This document shows positions 9,628-19,080 of a stretch of DNA of 64,000 nt, piece by piece. The position numbers and the translations under genes were made by a program. The notes below the pieces were generated by a model that was not told where the DNA came from, ran no database searches, and saw only the letters and a program-made list of their open reading frames with translations. Position 1 is the first letter of the stretch; each line of letters opens with the position of its first letter. Source of the stretch: CAUZIZ01 sp965218775 (GTDB taxonomy: Bacteria > Acidobacteriota > UBA6911 > RPQK01 > JAJDTT01); the NCBI GenBank assembly GCA_965218775.1, contig CBDCLS010000004.1:1240001-1304000 (forward strand). Reading direction: 5' to 3'.

Positions 9628-10572
9628 TTGCCCAGAACCGCACGTCACAAAAGCTCCGAAGCCGCCACCTACCATCTGATGACTCGAGTTGCCGGATCAC
9701 CGCGATTCTTTCCCCTTCAGTCTCCGCTCGCCCGAAGCAAGCTCACCGAAACAATACGCTTTTACGTCAGCGCCTACCGCTGCCGAATGTTTGCCTTCGA
9801 GATCCTAGACAACCACTACCATCTGATCGTCCATTTCGAGAAATTCCGAGATCTGACTCCCCTTCAACTCGAACAAGCAGCGGCAGGCCTGTACGGCAAG
9901 CGTTGGAAGACCAAGACCAAGGACTGGGACTATCACCGATGGCGGTACTTGAACCGACGACTGTTCGATGTCTCGGCACTGATGCACCACATCAACGGAG
10001 AGTACGCCAAGTGGTTCAACCGAGAGCATGGTCGTCGAGGTCATTTGTGGGGCGATCGGTTCAAGAATCCAGAGCTGACAGATCTTTACGCCACTCAGGA
10101 ATGTCTGCTCTATGTCGAGCTCAATGCTCTCCGAGCTGGACTTGTTACATTGCCCGAGCAGTGGGAGGCCGGATCCGCACACTGGCGCGCGAAGGGCCAA
10201 GAGGAGTCCTTTTTGGCTCCTTTACGTGAGCTGTTTCCCGCCACCCAGCAGCACAGCTCCTTTGAGATCTACCGCGCCCGTCTGTACTCGCGAGGGGGAG
10301 TGGCGATACGGGACAATCCAGCCGCAATTCTTACGGATCTCCCTTGCCAGGAGCAAGAAGGGGAACTCCGTCCCGGTCTTTTCCGTTCCCGGCTCCGCTT
10401 CTTTACGGACGGAGTCGTCATCGGCTCCCGAGCTGCTGTCAGCAATTCGATCGATCGCTTCCGCAGGCAGGGACTCTACCGCAGACGCAAGCATCCGATC
10501 TCCCAGCTCGAAGGACAGCTCTTCACGCTGCGAGAGCAGCGCTCACACGCCTTCTCATCGGCTGCCGGCTGA
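9628..10572 (+). CDS. REP-associated tyrosine transposase (RAYT), Y1/HUH family
   Basis: 314 residues from TTG 9628, with GGAGG at 9617-9621 deciding the start. The fold is that of single-strand HUH transposases of the IS200/RAYT type: YHLMTRVAG at the start, HUH motif in DNHYHLIVHF (His63, His65), and the diagnostic INGEYAKWFN...GRRGHLWGDRFK block with the candidate catalytic Tyr126, followed by LLYVELNALRAGLV. Longer than IS200 transposases (about 150 residues), as is usual for RAYTs, which carry extra N- and C-terminal parts. The reading frame is intact. It is flanked by inverted pairs of the repeat found throughout the window, the hallmark arrangement of a RAYT and its REPs. Predicted role: single-strand nicking and spreading of those repeats. 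Confidence 0.88.
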   Translation: MPRTARHKSSEAATYHLMTRVAGSPRFFPLQSPLARSKLTETIRFYVSAYRCRMFAFEILDNHYHLIVHFEKFRDLTPLQLEQAAAGLYGKRWKTKTKDWDYHRWRYLNRRLFDVSALMHHINGEYAKWFNREHGRRGHLWGDRFKNPELTDLYATQECLLYVELNALRAGLVTLPEQWEAGSAHWRAKGQEESFLAPLRELFPATQQHSSFEIYRARLYSRGGVAIRDNPAAILTDLPCQEQEGELRPGLFRSRLRFFTDGVVIGSRAAVSNSIDRFRRQGLYRRRKHPISQLEGQLFTLREQRSHAFSSAAG

Positions 10573-10763
10573 GCTGGCGCCCCATCTGCACCTGTCCCAT
10601 CTCTCCCGACTCTTGAAATCCACCTTTTTCGATAGGCACCGTCCCTTTCTACTGCGGGTAGATCGAGTCGTTCTCGATCCCAGCACCGGCAGTCGGAGAT
10701 GTCTACCACCCAAATGAGGCTGTGAAGCATCGAATCCTCACCACGTTGCTCACCACGTTGAGA

Positions 10764-10822
10764 AACAGTCTGTCCCTTTTCGACACGAGGGGGACAAAGA
10801 GGTGAGAAGGGGACAGGCTGCT
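10764..10822. repeat. Inverted REP pair (3' side of RAYT gene)
   Basis: Reversed core AACAGTCTGTCCC at 10764-10776 and forward core GGGACAGGCTGCT at 10810-10822, separated by 33 bp. Same reversed-then-forward order as the pair upstream of the RAYT gene. Bases 10573-10763 hold nothing recognisable. Confidence 0.85.
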
Positions 10823-10886
10823 TTAGTGGCACGAAAGAGGGAAGGGCTGCTCAATCGATGGACTCCGTTATGCTTCTCTTTTCGCT

Positions 10887-12239
10887 CTAGATGAGCTCCT
10901 TGATGGGAACTCCGGGTTCGTCGTTGAAGCCATTTGCGATGTATATAGGCCTTCCGACCGGAGTCATATAGGTCTTGGTCCAGTCGATTCCCATCGCCTT
11001 GTAGACGGTCGCGTAAAGGTCTCCGATAGAGACGGGTCTTTTGGCAACGTAGCCCCCAGTCTCATCGCTGGCACCCACGATCCGACCTCCCCTGATACCG
11101 CCCCCTCCCACGACCAGAGACCAGCAGTGGGGCCAATGATCACGTCCCTTTTTTGGGTTGACCTCGGGTGTTCTTCCGAACTCTCCAGTTGCGATGACGA
11201 TTGTGGATTCCAGCATGCCCCTCTCATCCAGATCCTCGAGCAACGCAGACAGGGTCTGGTCCAGAATGGGGGTGAGAGTCTCACTCAAGTTTTTATCATT
11301 GTCGCTGTGAGTATCCCACTGGCCGTGTTTGTAACCTGCCGCCGTGACAAATCGACACCCAGCCTCAACCAGACGTCGGGCCATGAGAACACTTTGTCCG
11401 ACCCGATGACGGCCATATCGATCCTTCGTTTGCTGCGACTCCTGGGAAAGATCGAAAGCATTCCGGACATGGTCGGAGAGAAGCATCTGCAAGGCCTGTC
11501 CCTGGAAGTCGTCCATCGCTGCAAACTCGCTCAGCTGCTCCTGCTGACGGAACCGGCGGTCCACGATGTCCAAAAGGGTCCTGCGGTCCTCGAGGGCCTC
11601 AATGGATATCGACTTGGGGAAGCTTAGCTCTGGAACAGAAAAATCGGGTTTGCTGGGATCGGGGAGGATCATGGCATCGTAGCCTCCACCGATGAAGGAA
11701 GCCTTGTAGGCTTCTTCGTAGCTGAAGAAGTCGAATTCGGTGGGTGTTGGAACCACAACGTAGGGTGGGAGGTCACGACGGGGACCCAACTCCTTGGAAA
11801 CAATCGATCCAAAACTGGGAAACTTGGTCACCGGATTGGGGCGGTGACCCGTCAAGGTTTCGATGGTCCCCTGCGGATGGTTCGTCTCTTTGGTCCTCAT
11901 GGACCGTATGATGGAAAGCTTGTCCATGTGACCGGCCACCTGGGGCAACAACTCCGAGATCTGGATGCCAGGCACTTTCGTGGAAATTGGTTTGAAGCCG
12001 GTGTTCCCTTTCGGATCCCAGCTGTCTACCTGACTAATACCCCCCTCCAACCAGAGAAGAATACAGGCCTGGGCCCTGTCCCCATTCCCGGTCACGCCCG
12101 GTGCCGCCAAGGCCTGGATACTGGCCATCCTGAGGTATTCGCTGAGCCCGATCCCTAAAAAGCCCAGAGACCCAACCCTCAAGAAGTCACGTCGGCTGAA
12201 GTCGATTCCTGGACAGTGGTAGCAACGAGGCTGTTTCAT
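10887..12239 (-). CDS. DUF1501 protein with twin-arginine signal
   Basis: 450 residues from ATG 12239; an upstream ATG exists at 12275, but 12239 has AGGAG at a good distance and starts the signal. Residues 15-20 are SRRDFL followed by a hydrophobic stretch, a Tat-type leader predicting export of a folded, probably metal-bearing protein. The body is DUF1501, related to the sulfatase/alkaline phosphatase fold: ACILLWLEGGISQVDSWDPK near the N-terminus, LPQVAGHMDKLSIIRSM, GQWDTHSDN, IVIATGEFGRTPEVN and GRDHWPHCWS carry the conserved acidic and His residues. It is the last gene of an apparent three-gene operon with PSCyt-type and PPC-domain genes upstream, a pairing seen repeatedly in planctomycete-like genomes. 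Biochemical function of DUF1501 is unproven. Confidence 0.92.
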   Translation of the reverse strand: MKQPRCYHCPGIDFSRRDFLRVGSLGFLGIGLSEYLRMASIQALAAPGVTGNGDRAQACILLWLEGGISQVDSWDPKGNTGFKPISTKVPGIQISELLPQVAGHMDKLSIIRSMRTKETNHPQGTIETLTGHRPNPVTKFPSFGSIVSKELGPRRDLPPYVVVPTPTEFDFFSYEEAYKASFIGGGYDAMILPDPSKPDFSVPELSFPKSISIEALEDRRTLLDIVDRRFRQQEQLSEFAAMDDFQGQALQMLLSDHVRNAFDLSQESQQTKDRYGRHRVGQSVLMARRLVEAGCRFVTAAGYKHGQWDTHSDNDKNLSETLTPILDQTLSALLEDLDERGMLESTIVIATGEFGRTPEVNPKKGRDHWPHCWSLVVGGGGIRGGRIVGASDETGGYVAKRPVSIGDLYATVYKAMGIDWTKTYMTPVGRPIYIANGFNDEPGVPIKELI

Positions 12240-12375
12240 CTGCTCTGCTCCTGGACTGGAATTCTCGTCCCACACCTACCCGCCCCCGCGTTGGTTGATG
12301 GGCGGTCGGCGTTGGATACTCGTGTCACCCGATCCCTCAGCTCGACGATTGCCAGATTTCGCGCGGATCGAGGCT

Positions 12376-14898
12376 TCAGTGATTATAGGCAAACTCCCGC
12401 GAGCTAATCAGCGCCCACACAACACCCTCCAGGGTTTCCTGTCGTCGAGCCTCGCGCTTCTCAAGGAAGCCTAGAAGCTGGGTCCGCTCCTGCATGGTAG
12501 GGAATCGCGTTAGGGACGCCAGGTAGAACTCCTCGATGATCTCCTTATTCGACGCTCCTGTTTCGATCAGTTGGTGCAGGCGCCCGCCCGGCTTGGAGAT
12601 CTTGCTGGTATAGGCGGGTCCAGCCCAGATGTGTAGGGCCTGTCGAAGATTGGGATCTGGATTTCCTGAGGCCGGTGTCTTCCGCATGGACTGACCGTAG
12701 ACCTCCATGAACGTCGAAGGACATAGATCGGGGATCATCTGCATCGCTCTGGTCCCGGGAGGGGCCTTCCCCCCTCCCACGATGTCGTGGAGGTTGAACT
12801 CCTCTTCAACACCGGTTGTCCGGGAAACAGCATCCAACAACACCGCAGCTTCCAGCGGCCGAGCCCAAGCTCGAGAGTAGTTGAACCAGTCATCTTTATT
12901 GGTGGGGTTTGGCTCGGCGGAGAGTTGATAGGTCCGCGACCGCACAATCGTCCTCATCAGGCCTTTCAGATCGTATCCTCGAGCCCGAAACTCCCTGGCC
13001 AGCTTTGCCAACAGTTTGGGATGCGTCGGAGGGTTCGTTGTCCGAAAGTCGTCTACCGGATCGACTATCCCCCGTCCAAAGAAATATCCCCAGATTCGGT
13101 TCACTGAAGCCTCTGCAAAATAGGGATGAGAAGTCATCCAGCGGGCCAGGTGCAGGCGTGGATCCAGCCACTGCTTCTGCGGCAATCGGGAGCCGTCGAG
13201 AAAGGTGGGTCGCATCGGCAGGTTGGTGCGAGGGTTGATCACCGTCCGATCCTCCCTTCGATCTACATGAGCACCGCCCAGAGCATCCAGAACGATGTGC
13301 CCCTCTACGAGCTCGCTCAGGCCGCCGTAGAAAGCCGTCAAGCCCCAGAACTGTGACTGGGTCCAGTTTTCATATGGGTGGTCGTGACATTGGGCACAGT
13401 CGAGTCTCCTGCCTAGAAACACCCGAACGTGCTCTGCCATCATTTTCGCTGGAACAATCGGCTCTCCGGCGAGGAAGAAGTTCTTGGTCGGAGCCCCGTA
13501 CCCCTGAGCTGCGATCCGCTCTACCGCCATCTGATCGTAGGGCTTGTTGGCCACGACGCTGACAGTAACCCAGCCCTCGTAAGCTTTCGTCTTGCTGGCT
13601 TTGCCACCTGAGGTGAGGGTCACGCGCATCAGGTCGCTAAAGCGAAAGCCCCAGTAGTCCACATATTCAGGTGAGCCGAGAAGCCTTTCTACCAGTCTGT
13701 CCCTTTTATTCGGGTCGTTGTTGGAGAGGAACTCCCGCACCCGGTAGGGCGGCGGAAGTGTTCCTGTGAGGTCCAGGCAGACTCGGCGCAGAAACTCGCT
13801 GTCACTCGCGAGCTTCGAAGGAATGACGTTGAGCTGACGGAGTTTTCCAAAGACGAAATCATCGATGAAGTTGCGCCTCGGAATGTCCGGATAGTCTGGC
13901 ATGGGCTGGTCGATCACAGCGAAGGCGGCGTTGTCGGTGTGTCCGACCGTCCGCACCCAGACCGTCGCTTCACCCTTTTTGACGGCACGAACCAGACCGG
14001 TCTGGCTCACTTTGACGACATCCGGATTACTCGAGACGAAGAGTACCTGGCTGGAAATATCTTCTTGGCGCCCGTTCTTCAGGTGTGCCAATACCAGGAG
14101 CTGCTGGCTGCCTTTTCCGTCGAGGACGCTCTGCCTGGGAAAGACGTCCACTTTCCGAATCGAAGCTTCCTCGCTTGCACCCTCTTCATCAAAAGCAGCA
14201 CCGGACCGAATCCAGTTCAGCAGAGTCACGTAATCTGGAGATCCCAGAGGGAAGCGTTCGTCTCCTCCGTGTGGAATGCTCAGGGTGGGCTTCAACAGGA
14301 TCAGACTCTTCGCGGGGTCTTCCAGGTCGATCCGAGGGATCTCCTCTCCCTTCGATTCGTCTGTCAGGACCTGGTAGGTTCCTCCCTTAAGCACCCAACG
14401 ATGATCTTCCCTGGGATCGGCGGCATTCTTGGAGAGCTTGAAACCGCCCCGACCGATGACGCTGCCGTGACATTCGCTGCCGTTGCATCCCCGCCTGGTT
14501 AGAATAGCCCCGATGTCTCGGGCGAAACTGAAGGGACGCTTTGGTCCCGGCCCGGGAACGCGGATGCTCGCCGCGGCCTCTTGATTCCCGAGTCTGGCCC
14601 TCAGTACCACCGTGCCCTCTTCCAATCCTGAGAACCGCCCTGAATCATCGATCTCTCCTTTTGCGGGGTCCGAAACCGAGAACCCACATTTGGCCGTCAC
14701 GTCGCGCTCCAGACCATCGGAGTACTCCCCCAGCACAAGGAAGCGCATCGAGGCAGCTTCCGTCGGCAGCACAACGCTGGTGGGAATCAGACGAAGGGAG
14801 AGAGGCTGGGCTCCGGGTGTATCCTCACTGGACGACTGGCCCCAGAGTGGAGCCAGGATCAAAGTCAGCGCTGAAAGGATGATACGCCAATCAAGCAT
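12376..14898 (-). CDS. Exported DUF1549/DUF1553 cytochrome-like protein with Ig-like domains
   Basis: 840 residues from ATG 14898, three bases after the upstream gene's stop. Signal peptide at 1-20. Then a BIG2-like domain (LRLIPTSVVLPTEA... GLEEGTVVLRARLG), a planctomycete-type haem motif GCNGSECHG, a second BIG2-like domain (VSSNPDVVKVSQTGLVRAVKKGEATVWV), DUF1549 (FIDDFVFGKLRQLNVIPSKLASDSEFLRRVCLDLTG region), a CAQCH haem motif in LDCAQCHDHPYENW, and DUF1553 at the C-terminus (HLARWMTSHPYFAEASVNRIWGYFFGRGI). Expected to be a periplasmic multi-domain cytochrome acting with the DUF1501 protein encoded 136 bp downstream. A word resembling the REP core inside it (near 13690) is explained by ordinary codons of the conserved RDRLVERLL segment. 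Confidence 0.92.
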   Translation of the reverse strand: MLDWRIILSALTLILAPLWGQSSSEDTPGAQPLSLRLIPTSVVLPTEAASMRFLVLGEYSDGLERDVTAKCGFSVSDPAKGEIDDSGRFSGLEEGTVVLRARLGNQEAAASIRVPGPGPKRPFSFARDIGAILTRRGCNGSECHGSVIGRGGFKLSKNAADPREDHRWVLKGGTYQVLTDESKGEEIPRIDLEDPAKSLILLKPTLSIPHGGDERFPLGSPDYVTLLNWIRSGAAFDEEGASEEASIRKVDVFPRQSVLDGKGSQQLLVLAHLKNGRQEDISSQVLFVSSNPDVVKVSQTGLVRAVKKGEATVWVRTVGHTDNAAFAVIDQPMPDYPDIPRRNFIDDFVFGKLRQLNVIPSKLASDSEFLRRVCLDLTGTLPPPYRVREFLSNNDPNKRDRLVERLLGSPEYVDYWGFRFSDLMRVTLTSGGKASKTKAYEGWVTVSVVANKPYDQMAVERIAAQGYGAPTKNFFLAGEPIVPAKMMAEHVRVFLGRRLDCAQCHDHPYENWTQSQFWGLTAFYGGLSELVEGHIVLDALGGAHVDRREDRTVINPRTNLPMRPTFLDGSRLPQKQWLDPRLHLARWMTSHPYFAEASVNRIWGYFFGRGIVDPVDDFRTTNPPTHPKLLAKLAREFRARGYDLKGLMRTIVRSRTYQLSAEPNPTNKDDWFNYSRAWARPLEAAVLLDAVSRTTGVEEEFNLHDIVGGGKAPPGTRAMQMIPDLCPSTFMEVYGQSMRKTPASGNPDPNLRQALHIWAGPAYTSKISKPGGRLHQLIETGASNKEIIEEFYLASLTRFPTMQERTQLLGFLEKREARRQETLEGVVWALISSREFAYNH

Positions 14899-14901
14899 CG
14901 G

Positions 14902-16773
14902 TTACTTTTGGGAAGCCATGCCCTTCACGACCATGATTGGGATCTGCTGGACCAGCACGGGGGGGCCGGGCCTTCCCTCCACGATGGGTCGGAAGTGGAT
15001 TCGGAGATTCATCGGGAAGCGAGTGAGAGGAGTATCCGCCTCAGCCAGCAAGATGATCGCTGATTCCTGTATCGTGGGTTCCACCATTTCGGGTGAAACG
15101 GCCACATCCATTGCCTCTTGGGAGTCGTCGACCTGGACTGCTGGAAAGGCTTCGACTCCGCACGGAAGGCCCCTAATGTCAAAGGAAACGTCCCCCTTGA
15201 ATCCCTCTTCATGAGACGCGTAGATTGTCAGTTTCCTGGCTTCTCCCGGAATCAAGTTGATTCGATCTGACTCGTCCAGCCCAACTTCACCTACGTGCGC
15301 GATTTGGGGACGCACTAACACCCTATACACATAGTCAGCGTTACCGTATCGCGAAGTGATGTCGCGAACCTGCAGGACGAAATCACCGCCTGCATCGAAT
15401 GTATAGATCACCTTGGGTTCTACTCTCTTGAAGTAGACATGCGGCTCGGCGTTGTTGTTGTAGAGAGAGATCCGTCTGTGTACATTCGAGAAGAGCTCTC
15501 GGTCTTGAGCATCCACGATCCCAAACCGCGGATTAAAATGAGGTGGTCTAGCGGCGGGTGTCTCCACCTCGAACGCAAGTTTTTGACCAGCCTCTACTTG
15601 GAACCTGAAGTTGTCGATGTCGGCTGGCCGCCCGATGCGACCCTCGATTATCGTAGGAACCGAGATTTGCCGCGCCTGCTCGACAGAGTCGTTGGGCTCG
15701 CTTTCTGGAATAGAACGGGGAATCATTGCAAGGGACGCCTTCGTCGCCTCCTCAGCTGCATCCTCCGAATCAGCTCGATCGGTTGGCGACGAGTATTTTG
15801 CTGTTTCTGCGGTTCTTGAGCGAAGGGTGGCGATCCAGTTGCTTTCGAGTACGCGTGTAAAGGTTCGCTCCCGCCAGGATGCCGGTTCGCCTCGCAGGTC
15901 CCGTCTCGAGGCCATGGGCTCCCCGAGGGAAAGTCGGAGTAGGTAGGAGGCATCTGGCGAGCCTTTTCCAAACAGTGATGAAACCCCTAATGCATAGCGG
16001 CCCTTCTGAGGCACCGTGTAAGTCATCCGGGGCTCGATAGGAATGATATCAGTCGAGAGCTGGTCATCGAAAAGCAGCCGGGTCGGCCGGTTTTGGTCTA
16101 ACCAGCTTCCGGTTGGTTGATACAGAATCAGCCGCGGTTCGAAGCCCTCTGCCAGGGCTATTTCAAAATCGATTTTTTGGTCCACCGCGGCGTCCAGGGA
16201 ATAATAATCGACTTCGCCAGGATCACTGATTGTTCCGCAAACCGTCGTCGGGAAGGGAACCGGCTGGGCCTGTTGCACGGTTTGATGAAAAGCCTGTGTC
16301 TCGCGGAGCACAGCCCCATCGACTACGCGGAAAGACACCCCATTGGACAAGCCCCGGGGAGAGACGAGCCGAATGGAATAAGTCCCCCTGGGAGCAGAGC
16401 GGTCGACTTCGATCTGGAGTGCGACCCGGTAGATTGGCAGGTTCTTTTCGGTCTTTTCGCCCGGAGAATCTGTCTCTTCCTTTCGGTGCTGAGAGGTCTC
16501 CGATTCGACCAAATCCACCCTCTTGATGTGGGCCCTCAGGCCGTCCGATCGAAGCCAGACGCCGTATGCTCCAGCGAGCCGATGTCCCCGGATCTCAGCC
16601 TCGACTACCGTACCTCTCTGTCCGGCGATAGGGAACAGGGAGGTCAGCTCGGGATCGGGCGTCCCAGCTTCCTTACTAGCAAATAGAGAACTCGTCAGGC
16701 CGAGAATCACCCAGGAGAAGATGGAATAGACTACGGGCATGGACGTGAGAGTCGTAACAGGTCTGGTTCGCAT
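14902..16773 (-). CDS. Exported PPC-domain protein of the PSCyt/DUF1501 operon
   Basis: 623 residues from ATG 16773; ATG 16740 (MPVVYSIFSWVILGL) would give a shorter leader. After the signal comes an N-terminal Ig-like/IPT-like segment (LTSLFPIAGQRGTVVEAEIRG), then two bacterial pre-peptidase C-terminal (PPC) domains: one around CGTISDPGEVDYYSLDA and one introduced by ESEPNDSVEQARQIS and GRPADIDNFRFQVEAGQ. A further beta-rich region follows. No enzyme motif. PPC-containing proteins of this type commonly precede PSCyt and DUF1501 genes; the 3-bp gap to the next gene supports translational coupling. Likely a periplasmic or surface scaffold or ligand-binding partner. Confidence 0.88.
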   Translation of the reverse strand: MRTRPVTTLTSMPVVYSIFSWVILGLTSSLFASKEAGTPDPELTSLFPIAGQRGTVVEAEIRGHRLAGAYGVWLRSDGLRAHIKRVDLVESETSQHRKEETDSPGEKTEKNLPIYRVALQIEVDRSAPRGTYSIRLVSPRGLSNGVSFRVVDGAVLRETQAFHQTVQQAQPVPFPTTVCGTISDPGEVDYYSLDAAVDQKIDFEIALAEGFEPRLILYQPTGSWLDQNRPTRLLFDDQLSTDIIPIEPRMTYTVPQKGRYALGVSSLFGKGSPDASYLLRLSLGEPMASRRDLRGEPASWRERTFTRVLESNWIATLRSRTAETAKYSSPTDRADSEDAAEEATKASLAMIPRSIPESEPNDSVEQARQISVPTIIEGRIGRPADIDNFRFQVEAGQKLAFEVETPAARPPHFNPRFGIVDAQDRELFSNVHRRISLYNNNAEPHVYFKRVEPKVIYTFDAGGDFVLQVRDITSRYGNADYVYRVLVRPQIAHVGEVGLDESDRINLIPGEARKLTIYASHEEGFKGDVSFDIRGLPCGVEAFPAVQVDDSQEAMDVAVSPEMVEPTIQESAIILLAEADTPLTRFPMNLRIHFRPIVEGRPGPPVLVQQIPIMVVKGMASQK

Positions 16774-16891
16774 CAACGTGGTACTGATCCGACGTTTGCT
16801 TCTTCCCGCAAGAATAGCTGTCCGGGCACGGTAAGGGCAAGTATGGGGTAGCCCTGTCCGCCCAGTGAAGGAGGCACTGAGATTCCCATGT

Positions 16892-18046
16892 CTAATCCTG
16901 GGTCAAAGGACCGTCCCGCCCCTTACTCAGCCAACCGAGGCTAAAGCGTGCAAACCGGATCGATTCATACGCAAGCTTTTCCCCCGCCTCGTAGAGACAA
17001 CCGATGCTTCCGTCCGGTAACACCGTCAACGATGAGTAGGCCGCAGGGCCTGCGTGTAGTTCCCGCGCGATGGGCCAGCTCTCGCCTTCGTCGTAACTCA
17101 TGCGGACCGTCATCCGGACCCGTTCCTTTCTGCTAGCTGGGTTGGAGAAGAGGACTCGGTTTCGTCTAGCCCCTTCCCCAAGCTGACCATAGCGCAGCAT
17201 ACTACCCTGGCAGATGGGCTCGATGAGTGTTTTGTCGAACTTCACTTTGGACCAGGACACACCACCGTCCTGGCTCCAGGCAAGAGCCCGCATATTGCCC
17301 AGCTCGGGCTTCTTGCCATTTCGGCCCCAATAGTTGCGCATGTTCATCATCAGCCGGCCATCACTCAACTCCACGACCTGACATTCATCGGTATGCGGAC
17401 CGACCGTTCCGCCGAGCTTCCAGGTCTTACCGTGATCGTCGCTGTAGAAAGCGTGAGAATGCATGGCTGACTCGCCCTCGCCCATGCTCTCACGATGGTC
17501 ACTGGGAATCACCAGGCGTCCCTCGTGTTTGCCCCGCTGCAGCTGGATCCCGACTCCAGGACCCGTCGCGTACCAGGTCCAGTGGGGTTTCTTCACGTCC
17601 CCGGTAATGTCTCTCGGCTTTGCCCAGGTCTTCCCGTCGTCATCGCTGTAGGTGATCAAGACGTCCTCGTTATCACGGCAGAAGGGCAGCCAGATCTTGC
17701 CGCTCGTCCGATCGACCACGGGACACGGATTGCCGATGGTGATCTTGGCGTTACCACCCTCCTCGTAGATCAGTTCCACGGGTCCCCAGGTTTTGCCACT
17801 GTCGGTGCTGCGTCTCAGGATCAGGTCGAGATCGCCGTGGTCGTCGCGGCTCGTTTTTCGGCCTTCCGAGAATGCCAGAAGCGTGCCTTTCGGGGTGGCG
17901 AGAAGCGCCGGGATTCGGAAGGTGTGGTACCCATCCTCACCCGCCGTGTAGACGATTGTTCGGGATAGGTCCTCACTGCCGCTGCCCTCCAGAACCGGCA
18001 CCAGACAAAAGATCAAGGGGATCAGCAGGAGACTTCGGTGGGACAT
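16892..18046 (-). CDS. Exported sialidase-family (BNR/Asp-box) protein
   Basis: 384 residues from ATG 18046, with AAGGAG nine bases upstream. Signal peptide 1-22. The GH33-type six-bladed propeller signature is strong: FRIPALL (43-49), AFSEGR (58-63), DLDLILRRSTDSGKTW, and four more Asp-box turns (SDDDGKTW, SDDHGKTW, SQDGGVSW, SYDEGESW). ECQVVELSDGRLMMNMR carries the conserved acidic residue and arginine, and AAYSSLTVLPDGSIGCLYE the nucleophile-region Tyr and Glu. Predicted exo-alpha-sialidase or related exoglycosidase acting on secreted glycans. It lies upstream of, and is oriented with, the PPC operon, but 118 bp away. Confidence 0.92.
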   Translation of the reverse strand: MSHRSLLLIPLIFCLVPVLEGSGSEDLSRTIVYTAGEDGYHTFRIPALLATPKGTLLAFSEGRKTSRDDHGDLDLILRRSTDSGKTWGPVELIYEEGGNAKITIGNPCPVVDRTSGKIWLPFCRDNEDVLITYSDDDGKTWAKPRDITGDVKKPHWTWYATGPGVGIQLQRGKHEGRLVIPSDHRESMGEGESAMHSHAFYSDDHGKTWKLGGTVGPHTDECQVVELSDGRLMMNMRNYWGRNGKKPELGNMRALAWSQDGGVSWSKVKFDKTLIEPICQGSMLRYGQLGEGARRNRVLFSNPASRKERVRMTVRMSYDEGESWPIARELHAGPAAYSSLTVLPDGSIGCLYEAGEKLAYESIRFARFSLGWLSKGRDGPLTQD

Positions 18047-18217
18047 ATTCGATTCTCCTTACGAGGCTGGAGAGATTCTTCCCCCCGCGAAAGAATTCTA
18101 TCCTGGTGGCATTTAGCAGGAAAGAACGACGACCCTCGACGGGTAACGTTTGCGACGCCTCCTACTGTGAGGATGAAGGATGAGATTCTCAATGCTGCAC
18201 CCAATGTCTCCGCAGAG

Positions 18218-18341
18218 AACAGCCCGTCCCCTTCTCCAGTCTCTCCCCTTCTCCAGTCTCCCTTTCCTGGGAACAAAGAACAGTCTGTCCCTTTCTCGCC
18301 GACGTGTCCATTTCTCCGGGGAACGAAAAACAGTCTGTCCC
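18218..18341 (-). repeat. REP-like cluster, three reversed copies
   Basis: Reversed cores AACAGYCYGTCCC at 18218-18230 (variant with CCCGTCCC), 18279-18291 and 18329-18341. Between the first two a CTTCTCCAGTCTCCC unit repeats two to three times. Confidence 0.85.
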
Positions 18342-18822
18342 TTTCTTTCCGGTGGGTTGATTTATGGTTCCCCTGCCGATAGCTGGCTGCCTCATCTGGC
18401 ACGGTCTGCTCCACCATGGAAGTCCTCCGAACTGTTCGGGGAGGCGTACGCGAGCGCTGCAATACCACTACAAGGGTGCAAGTGTCGGGGAGATAACCGT
18501 CGAAGAGCGGCTCGCTGTCTACGGGGGCGAAGGTCTCGGTATCGAATGCTGAGATCAGGATTCCAGGCACCCGGGGCTCAAATCCGGACGTGGCTCCACC
18601 TCCTGGAAGAAGAGAGGAAATTTGGTCGTGTGCTGTTTACCGCAACCGATCGCTTTGCGCATTCGTTTCCGCAGTGGGGTCGCTTCAAGGGAGGGCGCGC
18701 CCTCCGAGAAAAAGGATTTTAACCCGATATCCCTCAAGGGCGAACCCTCGCTTTCGCGGGGAGTCGCTGGAAGACTCTGTGTGGAACTGCCGGACCGGAA
18801 TACGCCCGGTAGCCAGCGAGGC
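18342..18822. other. Gene-free stretch with GC palindrome
   Basis: No coding region can be supported here. Open frames on both strands lack recognisable motifs. A perfect palindrome GGAGGGCGCGCCCTCC is at 18690-18705, followed by two smaller inverted repeats (AAGGGCGAACCCTCG and CGCTTTCGCGGGGAG regions), so some secondary structure is likely. Could be remnant DNA of a lost gene. Confidence 0.4.
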
Positions 18823-19080
18823 CTAGTAGTCGGGGGTTCCTCGCATCAGTCCCTGGAGATTCAGCCTCCAAGGGGCGTAGCGAATTGCAAGGGCCACACG
18901 AGCCTGTTCGGAACGGTTGGTGGCGGTCGCGTGCCAGAGTCGGCTGTCGTACGCAATGACGCTTCCAGCAGCGGCCGAAACCTGCACCTCTCCGGGACAA
19001 GGTCTCCTCGGATCCAGGGCAAGGTTGCCGGTCGGATTGTCGGGCTGCCGGTGACTTCCCGGGAGGATCCAGGTGATTCT
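18823..19080 (-). pseudogene. C-terminal remnant of a phytanoyl-CoA dioxygenase (PhyH) gene
   Basis: An 85-codon open piece ending at TAG 18823-18825 reads RITWILPGSHRQPDN, then PGEVQVSAAAGSVIAYDSRL, WHATATNRSEQARVALAIRY and APWRLNLQG. This is the C-terminal half of the PhyH double-stranded beta-helix: PGSH after the first metal-binding strand, GSVIAYDSRLWHATATN with the distal metal His, and the conserved Arg that binds 2-oxoglutarate in NRSEQARVALAIRY. Immediately 5' of RITW the frame meets a stop, and the DNA there belongs to another remnant (MaoC) on the opposite strand. The N-terminal two thirds, with the HxD pair, are gone. Confidence 0.85.

Noticed and set aside
13686..13708. A near-exact REP core (CAGTCTGTCCCTTTTAT) inside a gene
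   Set aside because: It is in frame within the DUF1549 gene and encodes the conserved KRDRLV part of a family motif, so ordinary codon choice explains it.
18400..18570. Minus-strand peptide ISAFDTETFAPVDSEPLFDG as a gene fragment
   Set aside because: It reads like protein, but no family match or context supports it; left as undetermined sequence.
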